Shown here one piece after another: positions 31,401 through 41,800 of a stretch of 64,000 nt of DNA (position 1 is the first letter of the stretch; each line of letters opens with the position of its first letter). A model generated the notes under the pieces. The model made no database searches. It saw only the letters and a program-made list of their open reading frames with translations, and had not been told where the DNA came from. This stretch comes from Heterocephalus glaber (lineage: Eukaryota > Chordata > Mammalia > Rodentia > Bathyergidae). The translations under genes were made by a program, and so were the position numbers. The stretch covers positions 6,405,125 to 6,469,124 of the forward strand of contig NW_004624795.1 of NCBI RefSeq assembly GCF_000247695.1, in the 5' to 3' direction.

Positions 31401-33328
31401 AAAAAGCCCTGTAGCATGACCCTGGTCCTCATCACCCATCTCTTGTCTGTTAATATCTCCTCAGAGAGCAGTACTCACTTTTTTTCTTTTTGGTACCGGA
31501 GATCGAACTCAGGACCTTGCACTTGTGAGGCAGGCGAGGTACCACTGAGCAACATCCACAGCCCGAGGACTCACTTCTTAGCACTTCAAAGGAGGGTCTT
31601 CTGTCACGCTGTGTCCTCCGTGTCTAGGACAATCATGGCACACAGTAGGGCTCAATGACTGTTAGCTGAACGATGGAAGGGTCCTGGGAGAGAAGCTCAG
31701 TTAAGCCTGTGACAAGTGTCATTTAACCCAGGCCACAGGAGGTGTGTGGTCACAGGTCAGCTGGGGAGGAGACAGCAGAGGCCCAGGGGCAGCCCTGTGC
31801 CCCGGAGCGGGTGCTGGAGGGTGCTGAGGCTGGCACTGAGCAGCTGCGACCTGCCCTGGTTCAAGTGTCTCGGGTCACTCTGACCGGTGGTGGAGAAAGG
31901 ACAGGCCAGGGAGACAGGGGGACCCATGAGGAGGCCGTTCGTGCAGGTGCACTGTCCAGGCTGGGCCAGGGAGCAGGGCGGGGGGGCAGGGGTGGGATTT
32001 GCTGTTCTGGCTCTTGGGTGGATCGGGAGTATGGATGAGAGATGGATGGAAGGTGCCGCCTGGCCAGGGAGGAGCCGTCTTCCCGCCTGAGACCTGGTGG
32101 CCCTCCCTCGCTGACCCTTGCTTCCCCCTGCCCTGCAGACCAGGATGGCGCGGAGCCCAGCGCCAACTCGGTGGCAGCCCACAACCTGCTGCGGCTGCAC
32201 GGCTTCACGCGCCACAAGGACTGGCTGGACAAGTGCGTGTGCCTGCTCACCGCCTTCTCCGAGCGCATGCGCCGCGTCCCCGTGGCTCTGCCCGAGATGG
32301 TCCGCACCCTCTCTACCCACCAGCAGGGCCTCAAGCAGGTAGGAGGGGTGGAGGGATGCTGGCCCACAGCAGGGACAGCGGCGTGGGCACAGCCACTGAG
32401 GCCCACGGCGTGCGGTTGCCCGGGAGGCGGGTCCGTGGGAGGTGGCATCTGAGCAGGGACGTGCCCGCCCGAGCGCTGTGCCCCGCCTGTCACAGACGAG
32501 GGCAGGAGGCAGGGGCTCCTCCACACAGCTCTGTGTATCAACCTGATTATTTCTGTCCTGTGTGCGAAACCTGCCTTTCTGGGCATGTTCGGTGCATCTG
32601 GCTATCACACATGTGCCTGGCTTCAGGTCTGCCTGCTTACATGTGTGTCTGCCTCTGTGTGTGCGTGTGTGGACGTGTGATACCTGTGCAGCGCTGCTGT
32701 GACTACTTTGTGTGTGGATGTGTTGTGTCTTGCGGTGTGTCAGGTCTCCCGGGTGTGTGCCCCCCACAGTCGTGTCTGCACACGATGCATGACATTGCAC
32801 ATGCGTGTTCTCCTGTGTGTGCTTGCATGTTTCTGCTTGCCACGGGTTACATCTGATGTGGCTGTTCCTTCTTAGGGGTACGGGGTGGGGTGCAGGGATG
32901 ATGGGGAAGCCCAGTAGGTCCCCTCCTCCTGTGACCCTGAGTGACCTTTCTGTTCCGGCCAGATTGTGATCTGCGGAGATGCCCAGGCCAAGGACACCAA
33001 GGCTCTGCTTCAGTGCGTGCACTCCCTCTACATCCCCAACAAGGTGCCTGCCCCCCGCCAGGCCCCACCCCACCCCTCGGCATCTCCCCAGCATTGTCCC
33101 TCTGCAGTCTCCCACCACCCTCCCACAGGTGACCTCCTCTGCTGTGCCCCACCCTAGGTGCTGATTCTGGCTGACGGGGGCCCCTCGAGCTTCCTGTCCC
33201 GCCAGCTGCCCTTCCTGAGCACGCTGCGACGGCTGGAAGACCGGGCCACTGCTTATGTGTGTGAGAACCAGGCCTGCTCCATGCCCATCACCGAGCCCTG
33301 TGAGCTACGGAAACTGCTCCTGCAGTGA
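25467..33328 (+). CDS. SPATA20: Spermatogenesis-associated protein 20 (thioredoxin-fold, DUF255/YyaL family)
   Basis: Sixteen coding exons: 25467-25543, 26642-26821, 26910-26974, 27097-27251, 27327-27470, 27543-27744, 28452-28582, 28679-28783, 28938-29012, 29094-29303, 29386-29578, 30127-30295, 30480-30691, 32139-32338, 32963-33043 and 33158-33328 (TGA). All phases close, giving 789 residues (human ~786). It has an N-terminal thioredoxin-like domain with CHWC (113-116), then a long region resembling the alpha/alpha-barrel of N-acylglucosamine 2-epimerase-type enzymes. Known of the family: also called sperm-specific protein 411, abundant in spermatids; bacterial relatives are the YyaL proteins; no reaction is firmly assigned. 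The first exon encodes a basic, Ser/Ala-rich leader ([14 protein letters not shown]...), compatible with mitochondrial targeting. A downstream Met (exon 2, MPAGGK) is an alternative start. Confidence 0.95.
25815..25980 (-). repeat. B1+ID dimeric SINE in SPATA20 intron 1
   Basis: GTGCCGGGGATTGAACCCGG (ID, reverse), then TTTTGAGACATGGTCTCTCT (B1, reverse). Confidence 0.87.
26174..26269 (-). mobile_element. Young ID SINE in SPATA20 intron 1
   Basis: A (GTTT)n tail, GGCACCGGGGATCAAACTCG and CCACTGAGCTAAATCCCTGG, flanked by perfect 16-base duplications GACCCAAGCCTTCTTG (26161-26176 and 26270-26285). Confidence 0.93.
26642..27744 (+). CDS. SPATA20: SPATA20 thioredoxin-like domain exons
   Basis: Exons 2-6 encode [14 protein letters not shown], then PWGQEAF, the redox-type site [12 protein letters not shown] (Cys 113 and 116), [11 protein letters not shown] and [11 protein letters not shown], followed by GTYFPPED. 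This is the order found in the DUF255 thioredoxin module. The CxxC pair is intact, so redox activity is possible but not shown. Confidence 0.92.
27815..27900 (-). mobile_element. ID SINE in SPATA20 intron 6
   Basis: A T run, GGTACCGGGGATCAAACCCG and CCGCTGAGCTAAATCCCTGG, reverse. Confidence 0.9.
28034..28298 (-). repeat. Young ID next to an older B1+ID dimer
   Basis: The ID (28034-28114) is flanked by perfect 11-base duplications CTGATGATTTT (28023-28033 and 28115-28125). It is followed by a reverse B1+ID dimer (about 28130-28298: CCCCAGAGCCTTGCCACTG, TTTTGAGACAGAGGCTCACT, GGGATTACAGGTGCGCACC). Confidence 0.9.
28452..33328 (+). CDS. SPATA20: SPATA20 alpha/alpha-barrel-like region exons
   Basis: Exons 7-16 encode helical segments in family order: [87 protein letters not shown] and [16 protein letters not shown]. 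This tandem helix-hairpin architecture matches glycoside-hydrolase/epimerase-like barrels. Three SINEs sit in intron 6 and two in intron 11; none interrupts coding. Confidence 0.9.
29730..29940 (-). repeat. B1 (29730-29838) and young ID (29858-29940) in SPATA20 intron 11
   Basis: A reverse B1 is followed by a reverse ID with tail (TTTA)n. The ID has perfect 12-base duplications CCATCATCCTTA at 29836-29847 and 29941-29952. Confidence 0.92.
31032..31565. repeat. Three SINEs in SPATA20 intron 13
   Basis: A forward B1 (31032-31172), a forward B1+ID dimer (31204-31405, with the linker TCTCAAAATAAAAACTAAAA) and a reverse ID (31479-31565). Confidence 0.87.
32640..32850 (+). repeat. TG-rich degenerate tract
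   Basis: Interrupted TGTG runs (SPATA20 intron 14) with no clean unit. Confidence 0.6.
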
Positions 33329-33481
33329 ACTGCCACCCCCAGGGCTGCAGCAGAAGCCCAGGCTTCCCGGCCAACTCAGGCCCTGCAGGGCCAAGTGGAA
33401 CCTGCGGCCATCCCTGGGCACCCCACCACCAGGTGACCTCGCCCCTCCTCTCTGCTCCCCACAGGCACCCACGCAGCCTGG

Positions 33482-33487
33482 AATAAA
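33482..33487 (+). terminator. SPATA20 polyadenylation signal
   Basis: AATAAA lies about 150 bases after the stop, followed by a GT-rich element (CAGTGTCCGTGGTGACTTGG). Confidence 0.85.
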
Positions 33488-33776
33488 ACTAACAGTGTCC
33501 GTGGTGACTTGGGCTCTCGGCTTCATTTGTGAGGGAACCTGCAGCCCCTTCCTCTGAGAGCCCCCAGCTGGCCCTGTCCTCTCCTATGTCCTCCTGCGCT
33601 TACAGTGGTCACCAGGCTGCCTCTATCCCTACCCATGGCCACGAGTCTGAATGAAACCGGGGTCAGAGGACTAAAACCAAGGGCAGGGGACTAGGCTGGG
33701 GACAGTGTGTACTGGGCCAGGAGGGCAAGCAGAGTCCTTGTCCTGAGAAGGGGACCTGTTCTCCCCTCCCCATGGG

Positions 33777-33899
33777 TTTTTTGTTTATTTGTTTTCTGTA
33801 TTGAGGACCCAGGCCCTTCAAGCCGGGCTGGAACTTCCGATCCTCTTGCGTCAGCCTCTTAGAGGGCTGAGACGCCAGACTTGCACGCCCTGCCCAGCT
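33777..33899 (-). repeat. Degraded B1 SINE
   Basis: TTTGTTTATTTG, GAGGACCCAGGCCCTTCAAG and CGTCAGCCTCTTAGAGGGCT through CCCTGCCCAGC. Confidence 0.65.
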
Positions 33900-34202
33900 C
33901 CCGTCGTCTCACTGGTGCTGGGGAAGGGCCTGGGAATAAGTGCCCATATTTCACAGACTGGCCACGTGTGCGTGTGCCCTAGTGCACCGTGTGTCATCAG
34001 GACACACAGTGTTTCTTTTGGGGAACCCCCTGTCCAGCACTGGCCCTCACCAGGAGGGAGGCAGGGACTCCACAGGAAGCTCCATTATTCACCCTCTGCT
34101 TGCTCAGAAACCTATCTGATTCTAGAGAGAGCTTGCTCTTGTTTGGGGCATGTGTTGGGCCTCAAGGCTTTCTGCAAATCTATCTCAGTCCTTCCTTGGC
34201 TA

Positions 34203-34265
34203 TTTTTTTTTTTTTTTTGGTACCAGGGATCGAACTGGGGTCCTTGTGCTTGTAAGGCAGGCGGT
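34203..34265 (-). repeat. Truncated ID SINE
   Basis: A T17 run and GGTACCAGGGATCGAACTGG, ending in the middle of the element. Confidence 0.85.
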
Positions 34266-35587
34266 GATCATTCCTGTCTGTGGTGGATGCATCTTTTCAG
34301 ACTCCAGAAACCCCATTGAGGCAACTGGGAAGAGCAGGTGCAGACCGATGGGGCTGGCAGCTGTGGCAGGGAGCTGCCCCCGGTCCTTCAGGGGTCTGCA
34401 GAGGCTGGGCCTTCTTCCGGCCCCCAAACCCTGCAAGCCTGACAGCTGATAGATGCTGCTAGGGACAAGGGCCTGGATGGGAGCTGAGCAGGAAGGAGCC
34501 GGGAGACTGCTCAGTAGCTCCCTGAGCACAGTGACAGGAAGCCACACATGGTCACCGGGACCCGTGTCAGCTCTGTCTGGGCAGCCAGCCCTTGGCCCAG
34601 GCTGCTAGCCCATCCGGAGGGGATTAGCACTCCGGCCAGCGAGGTCAGCTGGCCCCGTTCTCACTAGAGCCCACTTGGCCTTGCCAGGAAGTCAGAGGCC
34701 AGACATGTGGAGCCTGGCCTGGGGGTGGTGGGGAGAGACGGGTGGTGTGGGGAAGCACAGGTGGCCTTTCTGGCAGCCTGGCCCTGGCCCTGAACAGGCT
34801 GGCAGTATGCACAGCCCTCTGTCATCATCACACCACTGACCCGCGGGAGCTCGGGGCGACACAGCTTCAGCCTCTACAAAGAGTTGAGGTCCAGAGAGGG
34901 TAAGGGTCTGACCCGAGACCTCTAGCAACCCAGGTGCTCTCTTCAGTCCACGGGGTACAGGAAAGATCACAAAGAAGGCCCCTTCCCCAAGAGGTTTAGC
35001 ACCACCATGGAGGAGGACACACTGATGTCTTCCTTCCACCTGGCCGCCTTTCCATGTCTCTTTCCCCTCTGGTACCAAGCACGCACCCTAGAACGAGTTA
35101 GGCCCTTAGAGGGTTTGTTCACCCAGGAGCACTTCATTTTCCCAAGAGGGTGAGGCTGAGCATAAAGCTTGCTGATGGGAGATCTGAAAGTGCCCTAGTG
35201 TGGGTGGCCCCTGCAGGAGTGTCCCGAGCAGTGTGAGCTTGGTTTCTGGGAGACAGGACCTCCTGGTTTGGGCATCACTGAAGTGATTTCATCTCTCTGA
35301 GCCTCACCTTCATGATCTGAGAAACTGGGGAGCCACCCACCTACCCAGGGCTGTTGAGGTGACCAAAGAAGATAGTGTTTGCATGATCCCTGAGCAAAGA
35401 GTGTCGCACATGGGAAGATTCGGGTCCCAGGGAGCCACAGGGGCTGCGGGGGCCGGCAAGCAGCACATACAAGGGTTCCCCTTCAAACCCGGAGGACACC
35501 TCAGACAGCATAAGTCGGACTTCTTCATGGGAAACAGGTCCAATGAAAGGGGCTTTCTTGTTCCTCTCTTCCCTTCTCCCTACCTGA

Positions 35588-35740
35588 GGTTATTCATTCA
35601 CTCAACAAAAATTTGTTAAGCACCTACTATGTGCCAAACACTAGACTAGGTCCTCATGAGCCAGTAGGTGCTGCCCCTGCCTCAGGGTACAAATGGCCTA
35701 GAGGTGGAGACAGAAATTTCTTTACCACAAGCCTAAATGG
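35588..35740 (-). repeat. Ancient L2/MIR-type repeat fragment
   Basis: The segment reads TTCATTCACTCAACAAAAAT then AAGCACCTACTATGTGCCAA and ACTAGACTAGGTCCTC, the reverse complement of the shared L2/MIR 3' end. It is well diverged, as expected for a pre-rodent insertion. Confidence 0.7.
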
Positions 35741-36430
35741 TGGGTTAAGTCCTGGGAGGATGTAGATTTAAAATTTTTTAAAAAAATTTCTATTGGTACA
35801 TGTTTACAGTACACGATTACATTCATAGTGGGGAGCTGGCACAGGCACACAACACATCTTCATTCTCTTTACCTCTCCTTCTCAGGATGGAGACTTCTGT
35901 CTCAGCGCTGTACCCTCAGCAGCCTGGTGCTTCAGAGACATGGGAATACTGGCTGGAAGGAAAGCCAGGCTGAGGAGGGCACTCAGCGCCGAGAGCCCAG
36001 GGCTGGGGTTCAAGATGGATTCCGGTTGCCCACAGGCGTCACGCCCCAAAGCTGGGTACCTTCTCAGGGTGTCATAGCTCCTTGGTGCCCAGGTACCAAC
36101 CCAGGGAAGCCGCACTCAGGGCACCTGCGCCTGTCCTCTTTCTCTCTAACCTGGGAGATTCGAGGGTGTGGGGCCTGCTGACCTCCGGACCCAGCAAGCA
36201 TCCCTGGCCTCATTTCCCCTTTGCAAAGGCTTTCTGTTTGCCAGCAGCTCTGGACCCTGGGCAAAGAAGGGCAGGCCGGCCCGCCAGACTGCGGACCCGC
36301 GGGAGGCAGGAAGGTGTCAGACGCACGAGCAAACAACAGCCCTCCTTTCCCAAAAGACGGCCCCGAGTTCAAGGCGGCTGGGCACTGCGCACTCTCCAGC
36401 CTGAGACGCAGGCACTTAAGGGAGCTGCTC

Positions 36431-36469
36431 ATTAGCATGAGATGCAAATGAACTCGGCCTCATTTGCAC
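36431..36469. promoter_or_regulatory. Cluster of three POU-octamer-like sites
   Basis: A perfect octamer ATGCAAAT (36442-36449) is flanked by ATTAGCAT (36431-36438, reverse octamer with one mismatch, 3 bases away) and ATTTGCAC (36462-36469, reverse octamer with one mismatch). It lies just upstream of a CpG-rich block (36480-36620), 2.2 kb before the CACNA1G start codon. Confidence 0.5.
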
Positions 36470-37259
36470 AACTCGGTGCCCGGATTCGGCGAAAGGGCAA
36501 CCGAAGAAGCGAGGGCGCAGCAGCCGCTCTGCGCCACGGGCGGGGCGGGAGTTGAGGCGGCCCCCACCCACGCCGCGGCGGGGGGCCGGCGGGGCTGCGT
36601 GGGCGGTGCGGCTGGGGCAGCGGGAAGGAGGCCTGGGAGCCGGGGGAGCGGTGCCGAGGGTCACCGGCCCAGCTCCGGCCTCTCCCGTAGAGGTTGGCCT
36701 CTAACCCTCGGTGCCCTGCCCCTCCTCCCATGCCCAGTACCCTCGTGGACCCCGGTTCTTCGGCACCTAGCTTTTGGAGGTGACGCCGGCGGCAGGAGGG
36801 AGCTAGAGCCGCCTGTGCCCCAGAACTCGGGGTGGCGAGGAGGGGCGAGGCCGGGGACTGCGCGTGGGTGTGCGCGCGCGGGGCAGTGAGGAGGGAACCG
36901 CGCAAAGCTACTGCCCTGCGGTCAACCTCCCCTTAAGCCACGTAGGGACTCCAGAAGGAGAAACTGAGGCACAGAGTGAGGGGACGATGGGAGCTCTGCA
37001 GGAGTTCCTAAAGCCCAGTCCGGCGCTGCTACCTCCTCCCACACACTCGAGGTCCCCCGCAGGGACTTGGGCTCAACAGTTCAGGGTGATCTGCCTGGGC
37101 CAGAAGTTCAAGCACGAACCCCCCGGAGTGGCGACTACACCCTTCGGCCTTCCTAGGGCCCAGGCTGGACCTCAGAATCTGCACGCTGTTAGGAGGTCGG
37201 AGTCAGTCTTGACGTCGGCCGCGCGCCGGACCCAGTAAACCCAGGAGGACGGCGAGGCC

Positions 37260-38656
37260 ACGTCCAGACCTGGCCTACCTCGGCCTTTCCCTAGCCCCGC
37301 CCCTCCCCTGAGCTCCGCCCCAGCCGAGGCCCCGCCCCCGGGACGTCCTGCCCTGCTCCCCTCCTGCTCGGCCCCGCGCCCCGGTGCCGTCACTCGGTGG
37401 GCTACGGGTCTGGTGGACACCCGGCATTCGGCTCTGGGACCCAGGTCGCACCCCTCGCCCTCGTGCCTACCGCCTCCGATCTTCTCCAGGCTTGACCAGA
37501 GCTGAGCTCCGCCCTCTGGCTGCGGTCTAATTCGGGGCTCCTGAACAAAGGATGCCCGGGGCTTGTGGCGCTACCCCAGGACCCAGCGCCAAACACTGAT
37601 TCCCCGGGGCTCCCTCCAGGGGAGTCCCAAAGACCCCAGCGGCCAATCGGAAAGTGGGTTCGGCCTGGGCAGCCGTCTCATTGGCTCCAGCCTTCGGGAG
37701 CGGACCCAGGGGCAAGGGGCGGGGAGAGGGGCGGTCCCGGGATTTGGGGTGGGAACCGGATTCCAGCTGTGGTTCTCTCCCCCGGCAGCCCCGCCCACAC
37801 TGCCGCGGCGGCCGACCAATGGGCGGGCGACTCGGGGCCGGCGGCGCAAGGCGATTGGCTGCGAGCTCGGCCGGGGAGGGGCGGGGCCGAGGCTTGAAGT
37901 TGGAGTGAGGGATCCAGCTGTGGCGCGCGCCGGGCTCCTCGCCGCCGCTTTCGCTCGCTCTCTCCGCGTCTCGGCCGGAGGAGGAGGCAGTGGCGCCGGC
38001 GACAGCTACGGCATCGGCTGCCACCGCGGCGGCGACGGCTGCGGCGGCGGCATCTCTGCCTCCACCCCCGCCCGGGACGGCCCCCCACGGTCTCTCCGCC
38101 CACCCCTCAGGGCCGTGCGCCCGCCGCGGGGCGGAGGAAGGGGCCGCCCCCCGCCCCCCTCAAACCCACCCGCCGGAGCCGCTCCTCCCCTCCCCCGCCG
38201 CCTCTGGCCCGGGGCCGGGACGATGCTGACCCCTTAGATCCGGCTCCAGCTGCGCCGCGGGAAGAGGGGGCGCCCTCCGCGGACCCCCGCCGCCTTCTGC
38301 CGGGTGCCCCCTTTCCGCCTCCCTGTCTCGGGGCCGCTTCGCCGAAGGGAGCGCGGATCCGGGCACCGGAGCCCGGGCGCCGAGCGAAGAAGCCGGAACA
38401 AAGTGAGGGGGAGCCGGCCGGCTGGCCCGGGGTGCCCGGGGACCCCGGGAAACGAGTTGCGCGCCGAGGGGCTGCCCCGGAGCCAGCGCCCCGCGGGCAG
38501 CATGGGAGCGGGGCTGAACTGGCCCTGCCGGGGGCTCAGCCTGCGCCCTAGGGCCCCCCCGGTGTCCTCCCGCCGGGGTCCCCCGGCCGCGTGAGGACCC
38601 CTCCTCCGAGGGGCGCCCCTGCCCCTCTCTGAACCCCGGGCCCCGGCCGGCCGAGG
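37260..38656 (+). promoter_or_regulatory. CACNA1G CpG-island promoter and 5' UTR
   Basis: GC content and CpG density are very high from about 37260 through exon 1. There is no TATA box. Four CCAAT boxes (37643, 37680 reverse, 37816, 37854 reverse) and GC boxes (about 37714-37735, 37821-37826 and 37877-37887) mark a broad housekeeping-style promoter. The start site probably lies between about 37890 and 38000. If so, the 5' UTR contains at least two short upstream ORFs (38223-38237 and 38502-38594). Confidence 0.65.
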
Positions 38657-38898
38657 ATGGATGAGGAGGAGGATGGCGCGGGCGCCGAGGAGTCGGGACA
38701 GCCCCGGAGCGCCCTGCAGCTCAACGACCTGTCCGGGGCCGGGGGCCGGCCGGGGCCGGGGTCGGCGGAGAAGGACCCAGGCAGTGCAGACTCTGAGGCC
38801 GAGGGGCTGCCGTACCCCGCGCTGGCCCCCGTGGTTTTCTTCTACTTGAGCCAGGACAGCCGCCCGCGGAGCTGGTGCCTCCGCACGGTCTGTAACCC
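38657..38898 (+). CDS. CACNA1G: CACNA1G exon 1: cytosolic N-terminus into IS1
   Basis: Residues 1-80, [15 protein letters not shown]... to [10 protein letters not shown], then CC of a split Pro codon. The exon ends at an ATATCCTT donor of the minor-spliceosome class instead of GT. The reading frame stays open for about 370 bases into the intron, but that extension does not match the family. Confidence 0.93.
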
Positions 38899-41800
38899 AT
38901 ATCCTTCGGGGTGCCCCGGGCCGGGCTGGGGGTCCGGGTGGGGGGACGGGGGACTCAGAGCCAGAGGAGTCGGAGAAGCGAGCCTCGAGGGTGGGCAGGT
39001 GCGAGGGGGGCTGCTCGGGCGGGGAGGGGGCGCCGGGATGGGAGCAAGAGACAGCAGGGCCGGCGGGGACCCCCGGGGAGCCCCACCTCCGTCCACACAC
39101 ACCTCAGTTCGCCTTGGGGGTGGGGGGGGTTGGGACCCAGGCCGGGGAAAGAGAGGAGATGTACCCCGCGGGTTTGCAGCTGGATGCTCTCCAGATGTGG
39201 GCAACCGAGGGTCGTCATCCTCCAGATGTGGGCAGCTTCGCGAGCCTGGACGCTGTCCTCCACCCGCCGCGGGTTAGCGAGCTGGGTTTGGTTTCCGAGT
39301 TTGGGGGCTGGGGTGGGGAGGAAGCCGCGGGGACGGAGGAGGGGAGACTGCAATCTCCTGGGTTTTCCTCCTGCCCCCGCCCCAAAGTTTGCGGCGGATT
39401 CTAGGGTGCGATCCCCACCACCTGGCTCTGTGGGCTGAGGTCTTTACTGACCCAGAGGGAGATGTTGGGGGGCGGGGACCAGGTCTGATCCCCCCAACCC
39501 CCCACCCCGCGGGTTGGAGGCACAACAAGGAGATTCCGGGCGGCGGCTGATGTCAGGGGTGCAAAATGAAAACAAGATGCGATGGTGGGGGAGCCGTCTG
39601 CCCCCGGAGCTGGACGGGAGCCCCTTCAGCTGGATCCCAACCCGGGGAGTGCCGCCCTCCACCCCAATTCCTCGTTTGATGCCTAGTGTTTAGGACTGGG
39701 CTGGGAGTTTTGTGCTGGATTTTCTTTTCTTGTGAAGGGACGGACTGTGGCAGAAGCTTTGGCAACTGGGGGGGATGGGATGGAGCAGGTCCAAGTTCCC
39801 CCTCCCCTTTCACAAACAGTGCTGGGCTGATGGCAGAGCAGGTATGGGAGACCGCAGCCCTGTGAAAGTCTGGGGAGCCCGCATGCTCAGCAAGGACTCA
39901 GGTCCAACACCCCTGTGTGGGTCTGCTCTGTGGTTGGGGACGCGTGCCCCACATTCCAGGAATATATGTGCAGCACCGTACCCTGGCCTCTGCCCCGCCT
40001 GGAGGGGTCAGGGAGACCCCAGCCCTCTCAACCCATAGCACAAAGTGCTGCTTGTCTAATGCACGGCTCCAGGCCCCCGGGAAGGGTGGGGGTCGGTTGT
40101 GCTGTCATCCCAGGTCGCAACACCTTCTCCGAGCTGCAGGACAGCTGCAGGACAGAGCTCAGCTCGGGGTGGGAGACCCCTGGTCTGGGACTCTGCTTTG
40201 GGGAGGGGGTAGTGAGAATCTCGGTGTTGCCCTCTCTGCAGTTCTGCTGCCTCTAGTGCGCAAAGCAGGATGTGAGCTCAGCCCCCCCGCCCGCATGGTC
40301 TACACTCGGGGATCTTTGGGACCCCCATTACAGTCACACCCTGTTCCTACCCCAGCCCCTTCCTCCCTTCTCTCGGAGGTACAGAAGGAGAAGCAGGGGC
40401 CTCAGAGGTCTGTGGTCCTGCTGGATAGGCACCGACCTGGGGTTCCCCACCCCAGTTCCCTTTCTGTAGGGCCCAGGTGGAGACGGGAAAAGAATGTCAC
40501 TGACTAGGATGGGCTTGGGCGTCTGTCCTCTGTGGCCCTGGCCACCTGCCCCTTCTATGAATGGGAAAAGCCTCCAGTCCCCTATCTCTTTCTTCTGGGG
40601 GTCCCAGGGAGGCCATGAGATTTCACCCTTCTGCCTCCCCGCAGCCCCAGAAGCAGACCTCTTGGGTGGTGTCTGTTCTGCCTGCCCTGCCTCCAGGTGT
40701 AGTGAAGGGTGTGGAGACAGATGTCCTCATGGAGGAGAACAAGTGACCAGGGGCGGGGGGAGCCCAGTCCCCATCTTGAGGGTAGGGAGCAGGCTCATCC
40801 TGGGAGTGGAAGTGTGGGGCATGGGGCACTTGCATTACTAGGGCAGGACTAGCAGCTGAGCCTGGGCTGGCTGAGGATGTGTTGCGAACAAGCTCTTGGC
40901 AAAGGGGTTGCCCAAGCGATGCCTCTGGTGCTCCCAACCTATCCGAGTGCCAAGGGGAACCTGTGTGTCCACTGCCAGAGGGGCTCTGAGCTGCCTCTGG
41001 GCCTTGGCCTTCGTCATTCACCCTTCTGGCACACATAAAACCTCCACAGGCTCCAGGAGGTTCCACCTAGGAGTCTGAGGGACATAACGATGCCTCCCCC
41101 AGCTAACTGAAGCTAGTTAGCCTTTTCCTGGCCATTCTTCCTTTTGGCCCCTTCCTGTCTCAGCCTCCTTAGGAGACCAGGTTTCCTAGAGAGGAGATCT
41201 AGACTTAGCGGGTAGGAAATGGTGTGTGCGTGAGTGTGAGCCTGAGGGAGCGTGTGTGTATGTGTGTGTTGCGGGAAGGCAGAAAGGCAGCAGAAGGAAG
41301 TGTCACACAAGTGCCTGTTTCAGTATCAGGGAGAGCAGGATACAGGCTCAGTCAGCTCGGGGCCAGCGAGGGCCCTGGCCCTCAGGTTATAGGGGTGTGT
41401 TGGCCTCTGGAGCGGAGCGTGTGTTTCTCCAAGTGTGAGGGCGTGCGTTTCCCCTCCCGGGAAGGAGATCCTGAGCACTCCCTCTCCGGCTGTTGTGTCA
41501 CATCTGGAAGTTTGTGTAGGAGTTTCTCCAAGCTCGGAGCCCAGCACAGCTTTTTCTCATTTGGAAATCACAGGCTGGCATTTGGGATGCCGAGAGGGGG
41601 AGTGGGAGGGGCCGAGGGGAGAGGGGAGCCTGCCAGGAGCTGGGGAACGAGGGGGGAGGCCTGAATGGCAGGAGCCCTAATGGCTTCCAGAAGTGGATGT
41701 GAGTGTGACTGTGCGTCACTGTGTGTGTCTGAGTGTGCGCCTCCAGGAGGAGGGGGCCCAGGAATTTCTGGAGTCTTCCTCGCCGCTGTCCCAGTGCCCC

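Larger units (their letters stand above)
33490..36420. other. SPATA20-CACNA1G spacer without a recognised gene
   Basis: It contains a degraded reverse B1 (33777-33899), a truncated reverse ID with a long T run (34203-34265) and an ancient L2/MIR-like fragment (35588-35740). No conserved ORF is seen. In humans an antisense lncRNA lies upstream of CACNA1G; nothing here lets me place an equivalent. Confidence 0.65.

Noticed and set aside
31757..33118. A 453-codon open frame on the minus strand across SPATA20 exons 14-15
   Set aside because: It is the shadow of GC-rich coding and intronic DNA: no recognisable domain, and the plus-strand exons there are clear.
34997..35017. REST/RE1-like TTTAGCACC upstream of CACNA1G
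   Set aside because: The left half fits but the right half (GGACAG type) is absent at any accepted spacing.
38657..39277. The exon 1 reading frame continuing to 206 codons
   Set aside because: After VCN the translation leaves the calcium-channel family; the U12 donor at 38899 explains the end of the exon.
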